Shown here in pieces: positions 12,562 through 22,146 of a stretch of 64,000 bases of DNA. The stretch's first letter is position 1; each line of letters opens with the position of its first letter. A program made the position numbers and the translations under genes. Source of the DNA: Madurella fahalii (taxonomy: Eukaryota > Ascomycota > Sordariomycetes > Sordariales); contig CM056879.1 in NCBI GenBank assembly GCA_029876055.1, positions 930,001 through 994,000 of the forward strand, written 5' to 3'. The notes beneath the pieces were generated by a model. It had not been told where the DNA came from. It ran no database searches and saw nothing but the letters and a program-made list of their open reading frames with translations.

Positions 12562-13278
12562 TCTAGCGGCTAGCATTAATTCTTCTAACGGCCGCTCACG
12601 AGTACACTAAGTTCGAGGAGAAAAGGAGGGGCTGAAGGGCCATCTTGACTCTCGGATCGGAGGGAATGTGGTGGTCCGCCAGACAAGATCAAAACAATTT
12701 GCGCAGGTACAACCCTCTGATCAGAGGGAGATTACTTTGCACGCAAGAAAAGCTCCCGTATTGAGTGTGCAAAAAGGTGTCGAATAGTGTGTGTTCTGTC
12801 TAAGGATCAATGGCTCCTCCGTGAGTTCCAGCAACCAGAGCCTCATCCCAGTAAGTAGCTCCCTCTGATCAGAGGGGCCGTGATCCCTGGGGACGGCTAT
12901 CCCCAAATTTACTACCTCCTTCTCGCTAGCAGTGCGTGCACGGCCCGGCGTCTTCATGCACGCGGTTGGATCTGAACACCGAGCACAGCCATAGCTTGGG
13001 GCCCGCGTATTACCTGCACATCTTAGCGGTATCTTCCGAGGTTATACTGATACAACTAGAAGGGAACGTCTTCCTCGTAAACTCAGGTAAACTGCCACGC
13101 GAAACGATCCAACATCAACGGTTGCTCTCAAACTCCACATGGAGTCCATCTTGCGGAGCCTCGGTCTTTGACAGCCCAGGCCAAACCTTGACAGGATCCA
13201 CAGTCTTCACCGGGACGATCTCGCAAACAAAACTATGCGCCGGGTTCAGTACCTGGACAAACAAGCCACAAGGCGTCC
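12562..13278. other. Intergenic; two copies of a 16-bp palindrome
   Basis: No gene recognised. The perfect palindrome CCCTCTGATCAGAGGG occurs at 12713-12728 and again at 12861-12876, about 150 bp apart and about 400 bp upstream of the tRNA. Their role is unknown. Confidence 0.55.
12713..12876. repeat. Pair of identical 16-bp palindromes
   Basis: CCCTCTGATCAGAGGG is present at 12713-12728 and 12861-12876. Each copy is self-complementary around GATC. Candidates are termini of a small mobile-element remnant or dimeric protein sites. No target-site duplication was seen. Confidence 0.6.
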
Positions 13279-13373
13279 GCCCGGCTAGCTCAATCGGTAG
13301 AGCGTGAGACTCTTAAGGGGTTCTCCCGAGAAAATACATCTCAAGGTTGTGGGTTCGACCCCTACGTCGGGCT
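13279..13373 (+). tRNA. tRNA-Lys (anticodon CUU) with a 22-nt intron
   Basis: The acceptor stem pairs GCCCGGC (13279-13285) with GTCGGGC (13366-13372, one G-U pair), followed by discriminator T. The D-arm carries AGCTCAATCGGTAGAGC and the T-arm GTGGGTTCGACCCCTAC. The anticodon stem TGAGA/TCTCA encloses loop CTCTTAA, with anticodon CTT at 13312-13314. A 22-nt intron at 13316-13337 sits one base 3' of the anticodon, the canonical position cut by the tRNA splicing endonuclease. Confidence 0.95.
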
Positions 13374-14351
13374 CAATTCCCGTCTTCGATTGACTTTCGC
13401 CTTGTTTCTTCTTTTTTTCCAGATTGTGATGATTTGGAGTCGAGCTTGACTGAGTTTCTAACCCTCCTGTCAATGATGAGACCACCGAGCACCCGCAGAC
13501 CGAGACTGCTCAAGTGTCCAATCTGAATTTCCAACCCACCGGACACGCATCGCTGAGCACTGTAGGAGCGACAAGTGAGTTTTAATCAGTTCGCCCTCCT
13601 GGTTTCCGCCTTTGCGGCATGTTTCTTAGCATCTATGGCACGGGATTGCCGAGTTGAAACACTCAAGAGCGGCAATATGCGGATGCAGGTACGTGGCGGT
13701 GCAGGCGGCACAGTAATTGGATCCTGGAAGCACCCAATGGCCTCCTGGCTCAGGAGCGGGGGCGGCGTTAGTGCAGCCTCTGCATCTCGTGCGGCTATCC
13801 CGTGCCTTTGTTGGTCGATCACCGTGTAGATGTGGAGATTGCATCCACGGGCCCCCAAGACCTGTTGCCTCTGTGAGCATCCACGGCCAGGCTACTCAGA
13901 TCCGCGCCGGTGTTCGTCTTTCAAACTGCAGCCTGGGGCCCAGCTGAAGTTGTGCCACATCACAATGGGTCTTGATATGGCGAAAAGTGAGCTCAGAGGG
14001 CCGATCCTTTACGTTCTGTAGGCCAAAGTGTTTCGTCCTGGGAAGCGGTAGCAGGCGACAGGCTGCAGCATACCTTATGCAAGGGGCGGGGATGCGTGAC
14101 TGTTGGTGCAACCTTGGGAAGGTTGCATTCCATCTTGTTGCGGGATGGTTCTTAGCTGTGCCGCAGAAACCAAACAACGAAATATTGAAACATACGGGCT
14201 GCGCCCTGCCATGATTTTGGCTCGAGACAGGGGCTAAAATGGGCTTTATACTTCTTAGCTTCCCCTCCGGCGTGTTCTATAATTGTTCGTCGGAACCAAG
14301 TTCTCGGAGCAGCTACCGGATCGCTCTCCAGGGGTGCTTCAAGCCGGAGCC
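13374..14351. other. Intergenic, no gene recognised
   Basis: About 1 kb between the tRNA and the membrane glycoprotein gene. It contains scattered short open frames on both strands but none with a convincing start, splice pattern or protein character. Confidence 0.45.
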
Positions 14352-15631
14352 ATGGCGAGGGAGCGGACAAGATCAAGCACTATGCTCTCGCTGCTGGCCG
14401 GTGCAGGTTTGCTGCTGGCCAGCGTCAGGGCAGCATGCTACGACACCTGGGGCAACGAAGACTCGAACCAGGTGCCGTGCTTTGCGCCCGAGACAACCGA
14501 CACGACCACGACAACATGGTGCTGTAATAAGGGCGACTACTGTCTCTCCAACGGTCTGTGTCTAAGTCCAGACTACAACAACCTCATGATGCAGCAAGGT
14601 TGTACAGACGAAAACTGGGGCGGGGGGTGCCAGAAGTTCTGCACCCCGCCTAGCCGTATGCCTACCCCTAACCAACTATCCAGGGAACGACATCGCCAAC
14701 TAACACGTCCATTCCAGAACAAGACTTGGAGACCAATGCGGTCCCATTGATTCCCTGCCCGGCCAGCTTCGGCAACCCCATCGACAACATCAGATTCTGC
14801 TGCGGCCCGGACGCCTCCTCATGCTGCGAAACCCCGTCCTCCTGGATCGCCATCCCAACCGGCCGCATCATCGGCGACCCAACGGCTCTTGCCGCGGGCT
14901 CCTCCGCCGCTCCCACCTCTTCCCCCCTCAGATTAGCCCTCGGCATCGGCCTGGGTATCGGCCTGCCCATCTTTCTCGCCCTCCTGACGGTCGCCTACCT
15001 GCTCATCCGGCCGCTCTCGGGCCGGCCCCGCGGCCATTACCACGTCCGCCGCCACGGCGGCAGCAGCAACCATGGGATCAACGGAGGCGGCGGCGGCGGC
15101 GACGACGACGGTGACGACGAGAAGCGCGGCCCCAACCGCCGCCACACCGCCGGCTCCCGCAACCGCCGCGACTCGTTCGGCCGCGTCGACACCAACATCG
15201 GCCCGCCCAGCGATGACGGCCACTGGGACCCCATGTCCGCCGCCGCCGCCAGCGCCGCGTGGCCGCCCAACGGCGCCGGGAATGTCGCGGCCGCGATCGC
15301 GGCGTGGGCGCGCGCCGGCGCCGGGCCGTTTAATACTAATGATATTTCTACTGCTGCTGCTGGTGCTGAGTATGCGGCCGGCATCGGCATGGTGCCGCCG
15401 CCGAGCCCCAAGGAGATGGACGGGCGGTGCCGATCGCGGTCACGCTCCCGCGCCGGCTTCGGCGGGAGGGAGACGCCCGTCAAGGTGGCGGAGCTGCCGG
15501 TGGACGGCGCGGACGGGGTGGGGGTGCGGGTCAAGGTTATGAAGGTGGCCGAGGAGGTCGAGTTGCCTGTTTATTTGCCGGATAGTGATGTCGATGTGGA
15601 GAGAGGGGGTGTGAGGGGGGAGAAGATGTAG
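14352..15631 (+). CDS. Secreted/one-pass membrane protein with Cys-rich ectodomain
   Basis: A 405-residue protein from join(14352-14655, 14718-15631); the 62-nt intron has donor GTATGC, an ACTAAC branch and a CAG acceptor. The N-terminus is a signal peptide (hydrophobic LSLLAGAGLLLASVRA before ACYDTWG). The ectodomain carries about 13 Cys, including CCNKGDYCLSNGLCLSP, GGGCQKFCTPP and FCCGPDASSCCE. A transmembrane helix follows (LALGIGLGIGLPIFLALLTV, then AYLLI), and the cytosolic tail is long, Gly/Asp-rich and basic. This layout is common among uncharacterised Pezizomycotina plasma-membrane proteins. A surface-sensing role is a guess. The start is set by the signal peptide; a second ATG lies ten codons later. 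Confidence 0.85.
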
Positions 15632-16468
15632 CGACGGTTTGTTGTACGATTTGTGTAGGTTTGGAGCGGATGTCTTGTATTATTTGTATGAATAGTGGTC
15701 TGGCGAGGCGACTGGATATGTGCTTGACGGTGCCCATTGCTGTCTTGGAGGATAATAGTCTTTGTACTGATAATGAGAATCTAGCGTCCCGTGTTTGTAT
15801 GCAGGCTTCAGGAGGGTGGTGGATGAAACATGCGCGATCGTGGTACATGGGAATAACAAATAATTAGCGTAAACGTTTGACGGCCGTGATATCTTCATGT
15901 AATACTCCTAGCAATACTAGACTTTCCGTACCCTAACAACCTAGCCGGGACAGGGGGGGTCTTGATCATGATGTTGCCATGTCCTGACCGTATCGCCCAG
16001 CGCTGGCAATGGCACATCTACTGGCAACATGATGTCACCAGCATTTTGGAATTGCTAGCGCTGGGCTATACGGTCTAGGTAATGACAGATAAACCCCCTT
16101 CTCCTGCTAGGTAGCATGCTGGAGTCGTGAGGCTATGTAAGTTTTTCGTTAGGATTGACTCGGATGGACAGCAGAACAGTCAAGGGATGTACCCAAAGGG
16201 ATCATTTGGGTTGGGTTAGTCATCATTGGAGTCCACATTGCAGTCACCGGCTTTGTCAGTCAATGACTGCCCGTTGGGTTCTCCAAGGCTTCACTGTGTA
16301 GGGACTCAATTAATACTGTTGGGTCCAGAAGGAACACAAGTCTATTCAGATTGTATCACGATCTACTAGGTGACAATCCGGCTAGGTACTTAGTCTATTG
16401 CTTCCATGATAATGTACCCAGGATACTACGAGGTTGGTGGCACTTGATTAATCACGCCTTTGAGCTTT
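15632..16468. other. Intergenic with imperfect inverted repeat
   Basis: No gene recognised. It holds the 3' flanks of the convergent genes on either side and the inverted repeat described separately at 15986-16075. Confidence 0.5.
15986..16075. repeat. Imperfect 25-bp inverted repeat, 40-nt spacer
   Basis: The arm GACCGTATCGCCCAGCGCTG (start 15986, to 16010) is the reverse complement, with two mismatches, of 16051-16075. Flanking TGTTGCCA (15973-15980) and TGGCAACA (16022-16029) form a second, interleaved inverted pair. It may be a MITE remnant or a stem-loop in a 3' UTR. Confidence 0.6.
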
Positions 16469-17167
16469 TCAGAAGCTGCTGGGAGCTCCACGAGAAGGCT
16501 CTTCAGATGGACCTGCTCCTTCTGGACCATCACCGTCAACTCCCCTCAAGTCAAAGACCCACGCGGTCTCCTTGCGGATTTGCGCCTCCTGCTCCGGGGT
16601 GAAGTCATTTTCGATGCCGAGAAACTCACGGATCTCCGCAGCCGACTTCCCGCGAATCATGTTGGCCACCGCCTGGCAACCCATGTCAAGCAGTCTCTTG
16701 ATCTCTAGGTAGTTGGCGACGATGAGGACCTCGTACAATAGAGAAGAATTGAGCGAGTTAAAGAAGGTCTTGTCCCAACCGACAATGATCACGGGCTCGT
16801 TCCTCAAAATGGGGGCATTTTTCTTGTCCCGGTCCTTCTTCTCGTCCTCGAACTTCTTCTTGTGCTCTTGGAGTACTTCCGCCGTAGGTGTCTCGTTTCG
16901 AACGGCCATAGGATCCAGCTGGTGGTCGTCGACGTCATCAGGTACAAGGGCTTCATCTTTGTGGTAAGACAACCAGTCAAAAACCTGCGCCAGACCCTGA
17001 TCGCTCGCCTCGACCGAGATGGGGAGAACATCAATCTCTTGATCCGCAAAGTCCTGCAGGAGCATGTTGATGACGGCTGAGTGCTTCGCGGCTTTAATGT
17101 CAATCTCAAACACTTTACCGCTTTTACCTCCGGTGGTGTTTTGGATCCTGATAGTTGACGGAGACAT
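16469..17167 (-). CDS. Skp1 paralogue (SCF ubiquitin-ligase adaptor)
   Basis: A single-exon 232-residue protein of the Skp1 family, which links cullin to F-box proteins in SCF ubiquitin ligases. The N-terminal BTB/POZ-like part runs to about residue 75 (EIDIKAAKHSAVINMLLQDF). A charged linker, rich in Asp/Lys/Glu, covers about residues 75-125. The Skp1 dimerisation and F-box-binding helices follow: GWDKTFFNSLN, LYEVLIVANYLEIKRLLDMG, CQAVANMIRGKSAAEIREFL, ENDFTPEQEAQIRKE. Canonical Skp1 is about 160-170 residues and ends near the last motif. Here the usual WxE end is WVF and a Gly/Pro/Ser tail of about 30 residues is added. Intronless structure and divergent sequence suggest a duplicated paralogue rather than the essential copy. 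Confidence 0.9.
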   Translation of the reverse strand: MSPSTIRIQNTTGGKSGKVFEIDIKAAKHSAVINMLLQDFADQEIDVLPISVEASDQGLAQVFDWLSYHKDEALVPDDVDDHQLDPMAVRNETPTAEVLQEHKKKFEDEKKDRDKKNAPILRNEPVIIVGWDKTFFNSLNSSLLYEVLIVANYLEIKRLLDMGCQAVANMIRGKSAAEIREFLGIENDFTPEQEAQIRKETAWVFDLRGVDGDGPEGAGPSEEPSRGAPSSF

Positions 17168-17731
17168 TGTGCTTTAGTTACTTTTTGCGTTGGTCGGTGT
17201 TGTGTTTGTGTGGTTGTTCTTCAGACTCTGCGAATTGTGAATGATGAGAATAAGTGTCTCAAACCAGTGCCTACGACTACTTTATATACATTATCAAACC
17301 AGGTGAAATCTCCAATCGGCGGCTGAACAAAGCTCTGCTGCCGGTTCCGGCGGTATCGCATGGAATAGAATACAGAATGGAACACAGAATGGGCATCAAT
17401 GCTGGCGACAATGGACTACCCCGAACAAGCCCATTGTAGATCGCGACAGTGAGACAAAGAACGCATCAAGCACAACAGTCTCGTACCCTCCTTTGGGCTC
17501 GATTGCATGTCTGCCCACCTGGATCTGCGTTGCACCGCCCATTATTCTCAGAACATGCCAGAAAGCTCAGTCGGGCCCGAGTTGAGGTGCAAATTGGTAT
17601 CCGAACAATTCCACCCCCGGGTATAAAGATGATCCCAATCCTGAACAGACTGAACATGAGAGTTGCTCACAACCAACCCCCGACTCTCCATCACATCAAC
17701 AAACACCAGAACAGCCAAGAACAGCTTCATC
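17168..17731. other. Divergent intergenic region
   Basis: A 564-bp stretch between the Skp1 paralogue (minus) and the four-helix membrane protein (plus). It presumably holds both promoters; no specific site was recognised. Confidence 0.45.
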
Positions 17732-18655
17732 ATGGATCTCCCAACCAACCATCCCTCCGCCGTCTATTCGTCGCCGAGCTATGGGCTTCCCTATCCACCC
17801 ACACCGACATATCCTCCAGCCCCCACGATCCCATCGCGGCCGCCATCCCCTCCGCCCCCGGCCCCGCAACGCAACCGGCGGCAGCAGAACCGGGTCTATC
17901 TCTTCCTCGGCGCCCTCAAGAACCTCCTGCTGACCGCCGTCTCCGCCACCCTCGCCATCTGGGCCCTCCACCTAGCCAAAGACTTCTCCTCCTCCTACTC
18001 CTACTCCCACCCCCTCCATCGCCAGGACGGCTTCGACAACAATAACAACAACAACAACAACCCCCCGCAGCACCCGGCCTCCACCCCAACCACGGCCGCC
18101 GCCGACGCCACCCTCGCCGTTGTCTCCGCCCTCCTCCTCGTTCTCTGGACTCTCGCCTACGCGCTGCGCTTCGTCAACGCCGGCGCTCGCCTCGCGGAGC
18201 CCGCCCGCAGCGCTGACGACGGCGACATCCCCAGGTCTGTGCCGTTCATCCGCGGCGACCGGCACAGCGTGCGGCGGTATCTCGTGGTGTTGGCGGGGAT
18301 GGTGGGGCTGCACCTGGTGGTCATGGTGGCCGGGTGGGTGTGGTTGGGGCGGATGGTGAAGGCTGGGCTAGGGGGGCGGAGCGGAGGCGTGGATGTCGTC
18401 GGGGCCGCGGGGATGGCGGGGATGGCTGGGTGCCATGTTGTCAAGAGTCTGGGGCTGGCGGGTTGGTATTTTGTGGATGGTGCCGGGAGGGAGAGGGGGG
18501 AGGACGGGAAGGGCGGGATTGAACTGGCGGATGTGGCGCCGGCGGCAAGGGATGTGGAGGGAGGAGGTGCCGCTGGGCATGGGGTTGGGGATGGGGATGG
18601 CTGTGATCGGTTAGGAGTCCTGAGGGTGCTTCATCCTTCGTTGTATTTCATTTGA
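17732..18655 (+). CDS. Four-helix integral membrane protein, unknown
   Basis: An intronless frame of 307 codons starting at MDLPTNHPSAVYSS. I do not recognise the family. A Pro-rich cytosolic N-terminus of about 50 residues is followed by four hydrophobic helices: about residues 57-80 (VYLFLGALKNLLLTAVSATL), 125-148 (VSALLLVLWTLAYAL), 185-208 (YLVVLAGMVGLHLVVMVAGW) and 225-250 (VVGAAGMAGMAGCHVVKSLG). Between helices 1 and 2 is an Asn-rich stretch from a simple AAC/AAT repeat. The tail is Gly/Asp-rich. Codons are strongly G/C-ending, supporting coding. The last 20 residues look less constrained, so a missed 3' intron is possible. Upstream ATGs are absent in this frame near the start. Confidence 0.68.
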   Translation: MDLPTNHPSAVYSSPSYGLPYPPTPTYPPAPTIPSRPPSPPPPAPQRNRRQQNRVYLFLGALKNLLLTAVSATLAIWALHLAKDFSSSYSYSHPLHRQDGFDNNNNNNNNPPQHPASTPTTAAADATLAVVSALLLVLWTLAYALRFVNAGARLAEPARSADDGDIPRSVPFIRGDRHSVRRYLVVLAGMVGLHLVVMVAGWVWLGRMVKAGLGGRSGGVDVVGAAGMAGMAGCHVVKSLGLAGWYFVDGAGRERGEDGKGGIELADVAPAARDVEGGGAAGHGVGDGDGCDRLGVLRVLHPSLYFI

Positions 18656-19898
18656 GGATGGGCAGGCGGCTGAGGAGACTGCGGCTGTGGTTGAGGCGGG
18701 ACCTGGGATTGGCCATGCAGACACGACCGTTGGGACTCGGCGCAGGAAACATTGGTGATGTCATGGCGGTGTACGAGTTGCTACATATTGAGAGCTCGGT
18801 TGCTGTTTGCACATTGTTGGGCGTTGATGCCATTCAATTTCCAGGAAAGTCATCCATCGCCATCCATCACTCTAAGTCGCCATTGACCCCTTGACCATTC
18901 ACCAACCAGGGTGTTTACTTACTACCTTGGCCATTTATGACCTTGACCGCCATGATTTACGCCAACAATGGAGGGTGCCAAACGCTGTCATGTCCAACGG
19001 TGTTGCCTAGCTAAGGTAGTTACCTAAGGTATCTTACATACCAAGCACCATGTGGCTAATTCCCAAAATAGTACAAAGCATGTAAGTTAATGAGATTGTA
19101 ACTATGCGGCCTTCTGTTTCCTATGAGCTTTTGGCCTGACTAGGTTGAGAGTTAATCAGGACCAATCAAGACACCCATGTCGTAAACGATGGGTTGTTAC
19201 TACTGGGCACCACGTCGACCACGGTTGTCATATGATTAAAGTTGTCACCTTCCACCTAGATCCCGCTGGGTGCCGGAAACGAATGCCATGTATTGATTAC
19301 TCGTATTGATGGGAGGGCCTAGTCATGGTACGACTTGGCGTTGCAGAGGCGATATCGCCGGGGTCGGGTCTGACTGATGCTGCACATTGCTTACTTGTCG
19401 TGACACTACTAGGGAAATAGTGCTGACGGTCCGCACACAAAAGCATCACGAAGTAAGAATAGTCTGATCAAGCGTTACGCTGACGCCTAGGTTAATGTGG
19501 CAACGGCGGTCTACAAGTGACCCAAACTTCCGCTAGTAGTATATCCATCCTTGCTTGGCACCAGCTGGTGTCCAATCAGCTGGTGAAGACTCGAATGTAT
19601 TGCTGGTTGAATCCTGGTCGCCACAATATGACGACAGGGCTTCCAGAAACAGCCTAATCTGTCGGCTCATGGTGTCTGTAAGAAGCCGCAAGGAGCGTAG
19701 CCGGATCACCATATTGGTCCATGTTGCAGAGAGTCCAGTGTAGAGGACCACTTCGACCGAAAGGCAAACACATCGTGGCAGAGAGAGGCTGCTGGTCGAG
19801 GTATAAGAGGACGTGTGATCCCCAGGTTTATGGGATCTCATCTGCATCATCATCCAGAGCCTTCCTGAGTTGCAAATCGTCCGCAGAAGATATTCACT
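18656..19898. other. Intergenic, no gene; recurrent TAAGGTA motifs
   Basis: About 1.2 kb without recognisable genes. A cluster of CTAAGGTA/TACCTAAGG motifs lies at 19011-19042. The last ~150 bp look like the promoter and 5' UTR of the small secreted protein gene at 19899. Confidence 0.45.
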
Positions 19899-20470
19899 AT
19901 GAAGCTCCTCTCGCTCCTCGTCGTGTCTCTTATGCCGCTCGTCGCTCCGGTCCTCGCAGCTCCGGCGCCGGCTCCTGAGGCTGCTGAGGTTACTATCCCG
20001 CCCTTTCCCCCGGTCGCGAACGAAACCGCACTTGCCAAACGCACCCCCGGGAACGTGAGTCTTGCTCCATTGATTTCTTACGGTTGACGTGGGGCTGACC
20101 ACACGGATACAGGTCCATATATGCACAGGACCCAACTGGACGCCGCCCTGCGACACGTTCTCGCTCGGCATCACTGGGACATGCTGGTCGATTCCAAGCC
20201 CATATGCGTATAATGCTGGGTCTGTTGGCCCGGACCAGGGCGCCATCTGCCGTCTCTTGTGAGTTTCAATCGCAGGCAGAAAAGGAACCGATAAAGGTCT
20301 CGAGCTAACTCGGTTCTTCCACTCAAAGCGATGACAGCAGTCCCACCTGCACTGGCTCCGGGCTGGCCCAGTTGCAGTACCCTGGGAACAGCAATCTGTA
20401 CTTCCCGACCCTTTTCCCGGGATACAAGGCTAGGTACTGGAAGTGCAATGAGTGCACAAACTGCTGGTAG
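19899..20470 (+). CDS. Small secreted cysteine-rich protein (8 Cys)
   Basis: The model is join(19899-20054, 20113-20258, 20329-20470), giving 147 residues, with introns of 58 and 70 nt (donors GTGAGT) and consistent phases. The signal peptide is MKLLSLLVVSLMPLVAPVLA. A Pro/Ala-rich propeptide follows and ends in the Kex2-type dibasic site ALAKR. The mature part has eight Cys: HICTG, PPCDTF, GTCWSI, AICRLF, PTCTGS, then WKCNECTNCW at the very C-terminus. The Kex2-like site and paired Cys suggest a processed extracellular protein; effector, antimicrobial or wall functions are all possible and none is shown. It is flanked by long gene-free DNA on both sides. Confidence 0.85.
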
Positions 20471-22146
20471 AGCGATAGGAGGAGAGGAATGGGGGTGTCT
20501 GCGCGGGCAGTGCTTGTTGGGGTGGGGCCAAGAGTAACAGTAAGGTACCTACCTTACGAGCCTACCTTATCCAGCATGGCGACGGGACCACTTGGCTAGA
20601 TGTTCTCTATAGCAACAATAGAACGACAAATTGACCTTTCTTGGTCCATCCAGTCTGCCGCGTCTTTGTATCGAGTGCCTGCAACGCTGCTAGAAATACG
20701 GCCGGGCCCTTTGGCTTAGGTTTGCTTGGTTCAGAGCACCGAGGACACTGCTAACGTGGGTAGCGGGGGAGCGGCACGATTTGGGGGGGAGGGGGCAGAT
20801 GGGCGAAGCAAGGGAGAAAGTGAAGGAGTTTTATCCGAACTCTCGCACACGGGAAACGGGAAACGCCATCACGGCATGGAGGGTGCGCATTGGCCCTGAG
20901 AGAGCATTCGCGGGGTGCATCCGGGGTCCAAGCAAAGCTGAAATGATGGCGCTAGTGATCGACGTGCAGCCAGCGGGCTGGGTTGCCAGGGAGGGGCCCG
21001 CCCAATCCCGCCCAATCGCACCCAATCCCGCTGCGAGAAGCCCTAAAAGGGCTCCCTGGCATCTCTCCCTGGCTGCTCTCCCTGGCTGCTCTCCCCGGCC
21101 ACTCCCCCCTGCTCCGGAGATCTGAGCGCCACTGACTTTGGGTAAAACCCGACGTTGCCACGTGTGACTGATAAGTTTGTCAATCGGCGAGATCGGCGCC
21201 GGATTCCGGTGGTTCGCGAGCTCCCACACAGAACCCTGCCTAGCTACCGTGTGTGAAGGTACAGTAAGGTAGTGTATGTACTGTCGCCGCGCACGCTCCT
21301 CCTGTCAACACTAAGCTACACATTAGACCGGATGGTTGCCTCTGTGCTGCTCGTATCTGGGGACCGCCGCTTCCTATAGGCTGCCGAGAGCGCATTGACA
21401 GACTCTCGGCCCGCACCTCGGAACGAGAAACGGAGGCGTCGTCTGTGATGGGAGCGGCAGTTGGCGTTGGCCAATCCTGTCAAGTTGCTGGCAGAGGGTT
21501 GACGCAGGGAGGCCGGAAGTGAGAAGGAGTGAAGAAAAAAGAAGAAAGGAAAAAAAAAAATGTCGGTTTGATTAATACCAAGCTCCAGTGTATCCCGGAT
21601 GCAAGGGCGAGAAACAGTCGGACAGCCATCTGCATGCCGCCATGCGGCGAGGACTGGGTCTTTCAGCTGCACTCGGGAGACAGCCGCGCAAGGTTGGCGG
21701 GCGGCTCATATACCGGAATGGGAGACGTAATATTTTGCTTCCCAGAGATGCCGAAACAATGCCGCCATCTGATATCGCGTCTGCAGGGCACGGAACTCTC
21801 ACGGGTCCACATCTGCACGCGATGTGACTCTCGGGTCCAAGCAAACACGCACATCGCACCCACGCAGACCGGCGCGAGGTGTCAGTTCACCACCGCCAAT
21901 ACCGCCGAGTGGTTCCCGTCCGGCCGGGCCACTCTTGAACTGCAGGTGATCGGGTCAGGGCCCTGGGCTACAGGCATATATCGTATATTCCCCTCCGCCC
22001 CCTAGGCGCTGCGGAGCTCGTTTGGTTTCCCACCTGTTCTCTTACATGTTTTCATCTGAGGTACGCAAGACTGACTGCCTCTGCGCAATGCACGTGGAGC
22101 CACCCAAGCCTTGACGTGATCCCTGGCTTGTCCTGACTGCCCCAAC
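20471..22146. other. Intergenic, no gene; short repeats and CCAAT-rich tract
   Basis: About 1.7 kb. It contains an inverted GTAAGGTA/TACCTTAC pair (20540-20557), three tandem CCAAT-containing units at about 21000-21030 and a short tandem CTCCCTGGCTGCT repeat at about 21060-21110. The 3' part is probably the promoter of the RGS gene. Open frames here look non-coding. Confidence 0.45.

Noticed and set aside
13575..13829. Possible small secreted protein downstream of the tRNA
   Set aside because: It needs a non-ATG start, and the sequence after the hydrophobic stretch lacks conserved features.
21529..22005. 158-codon open frame upstream of the RGS gene
   Set aside because: It begins in a simple A/G repeat and lies in the likely promoter; no motif seen.
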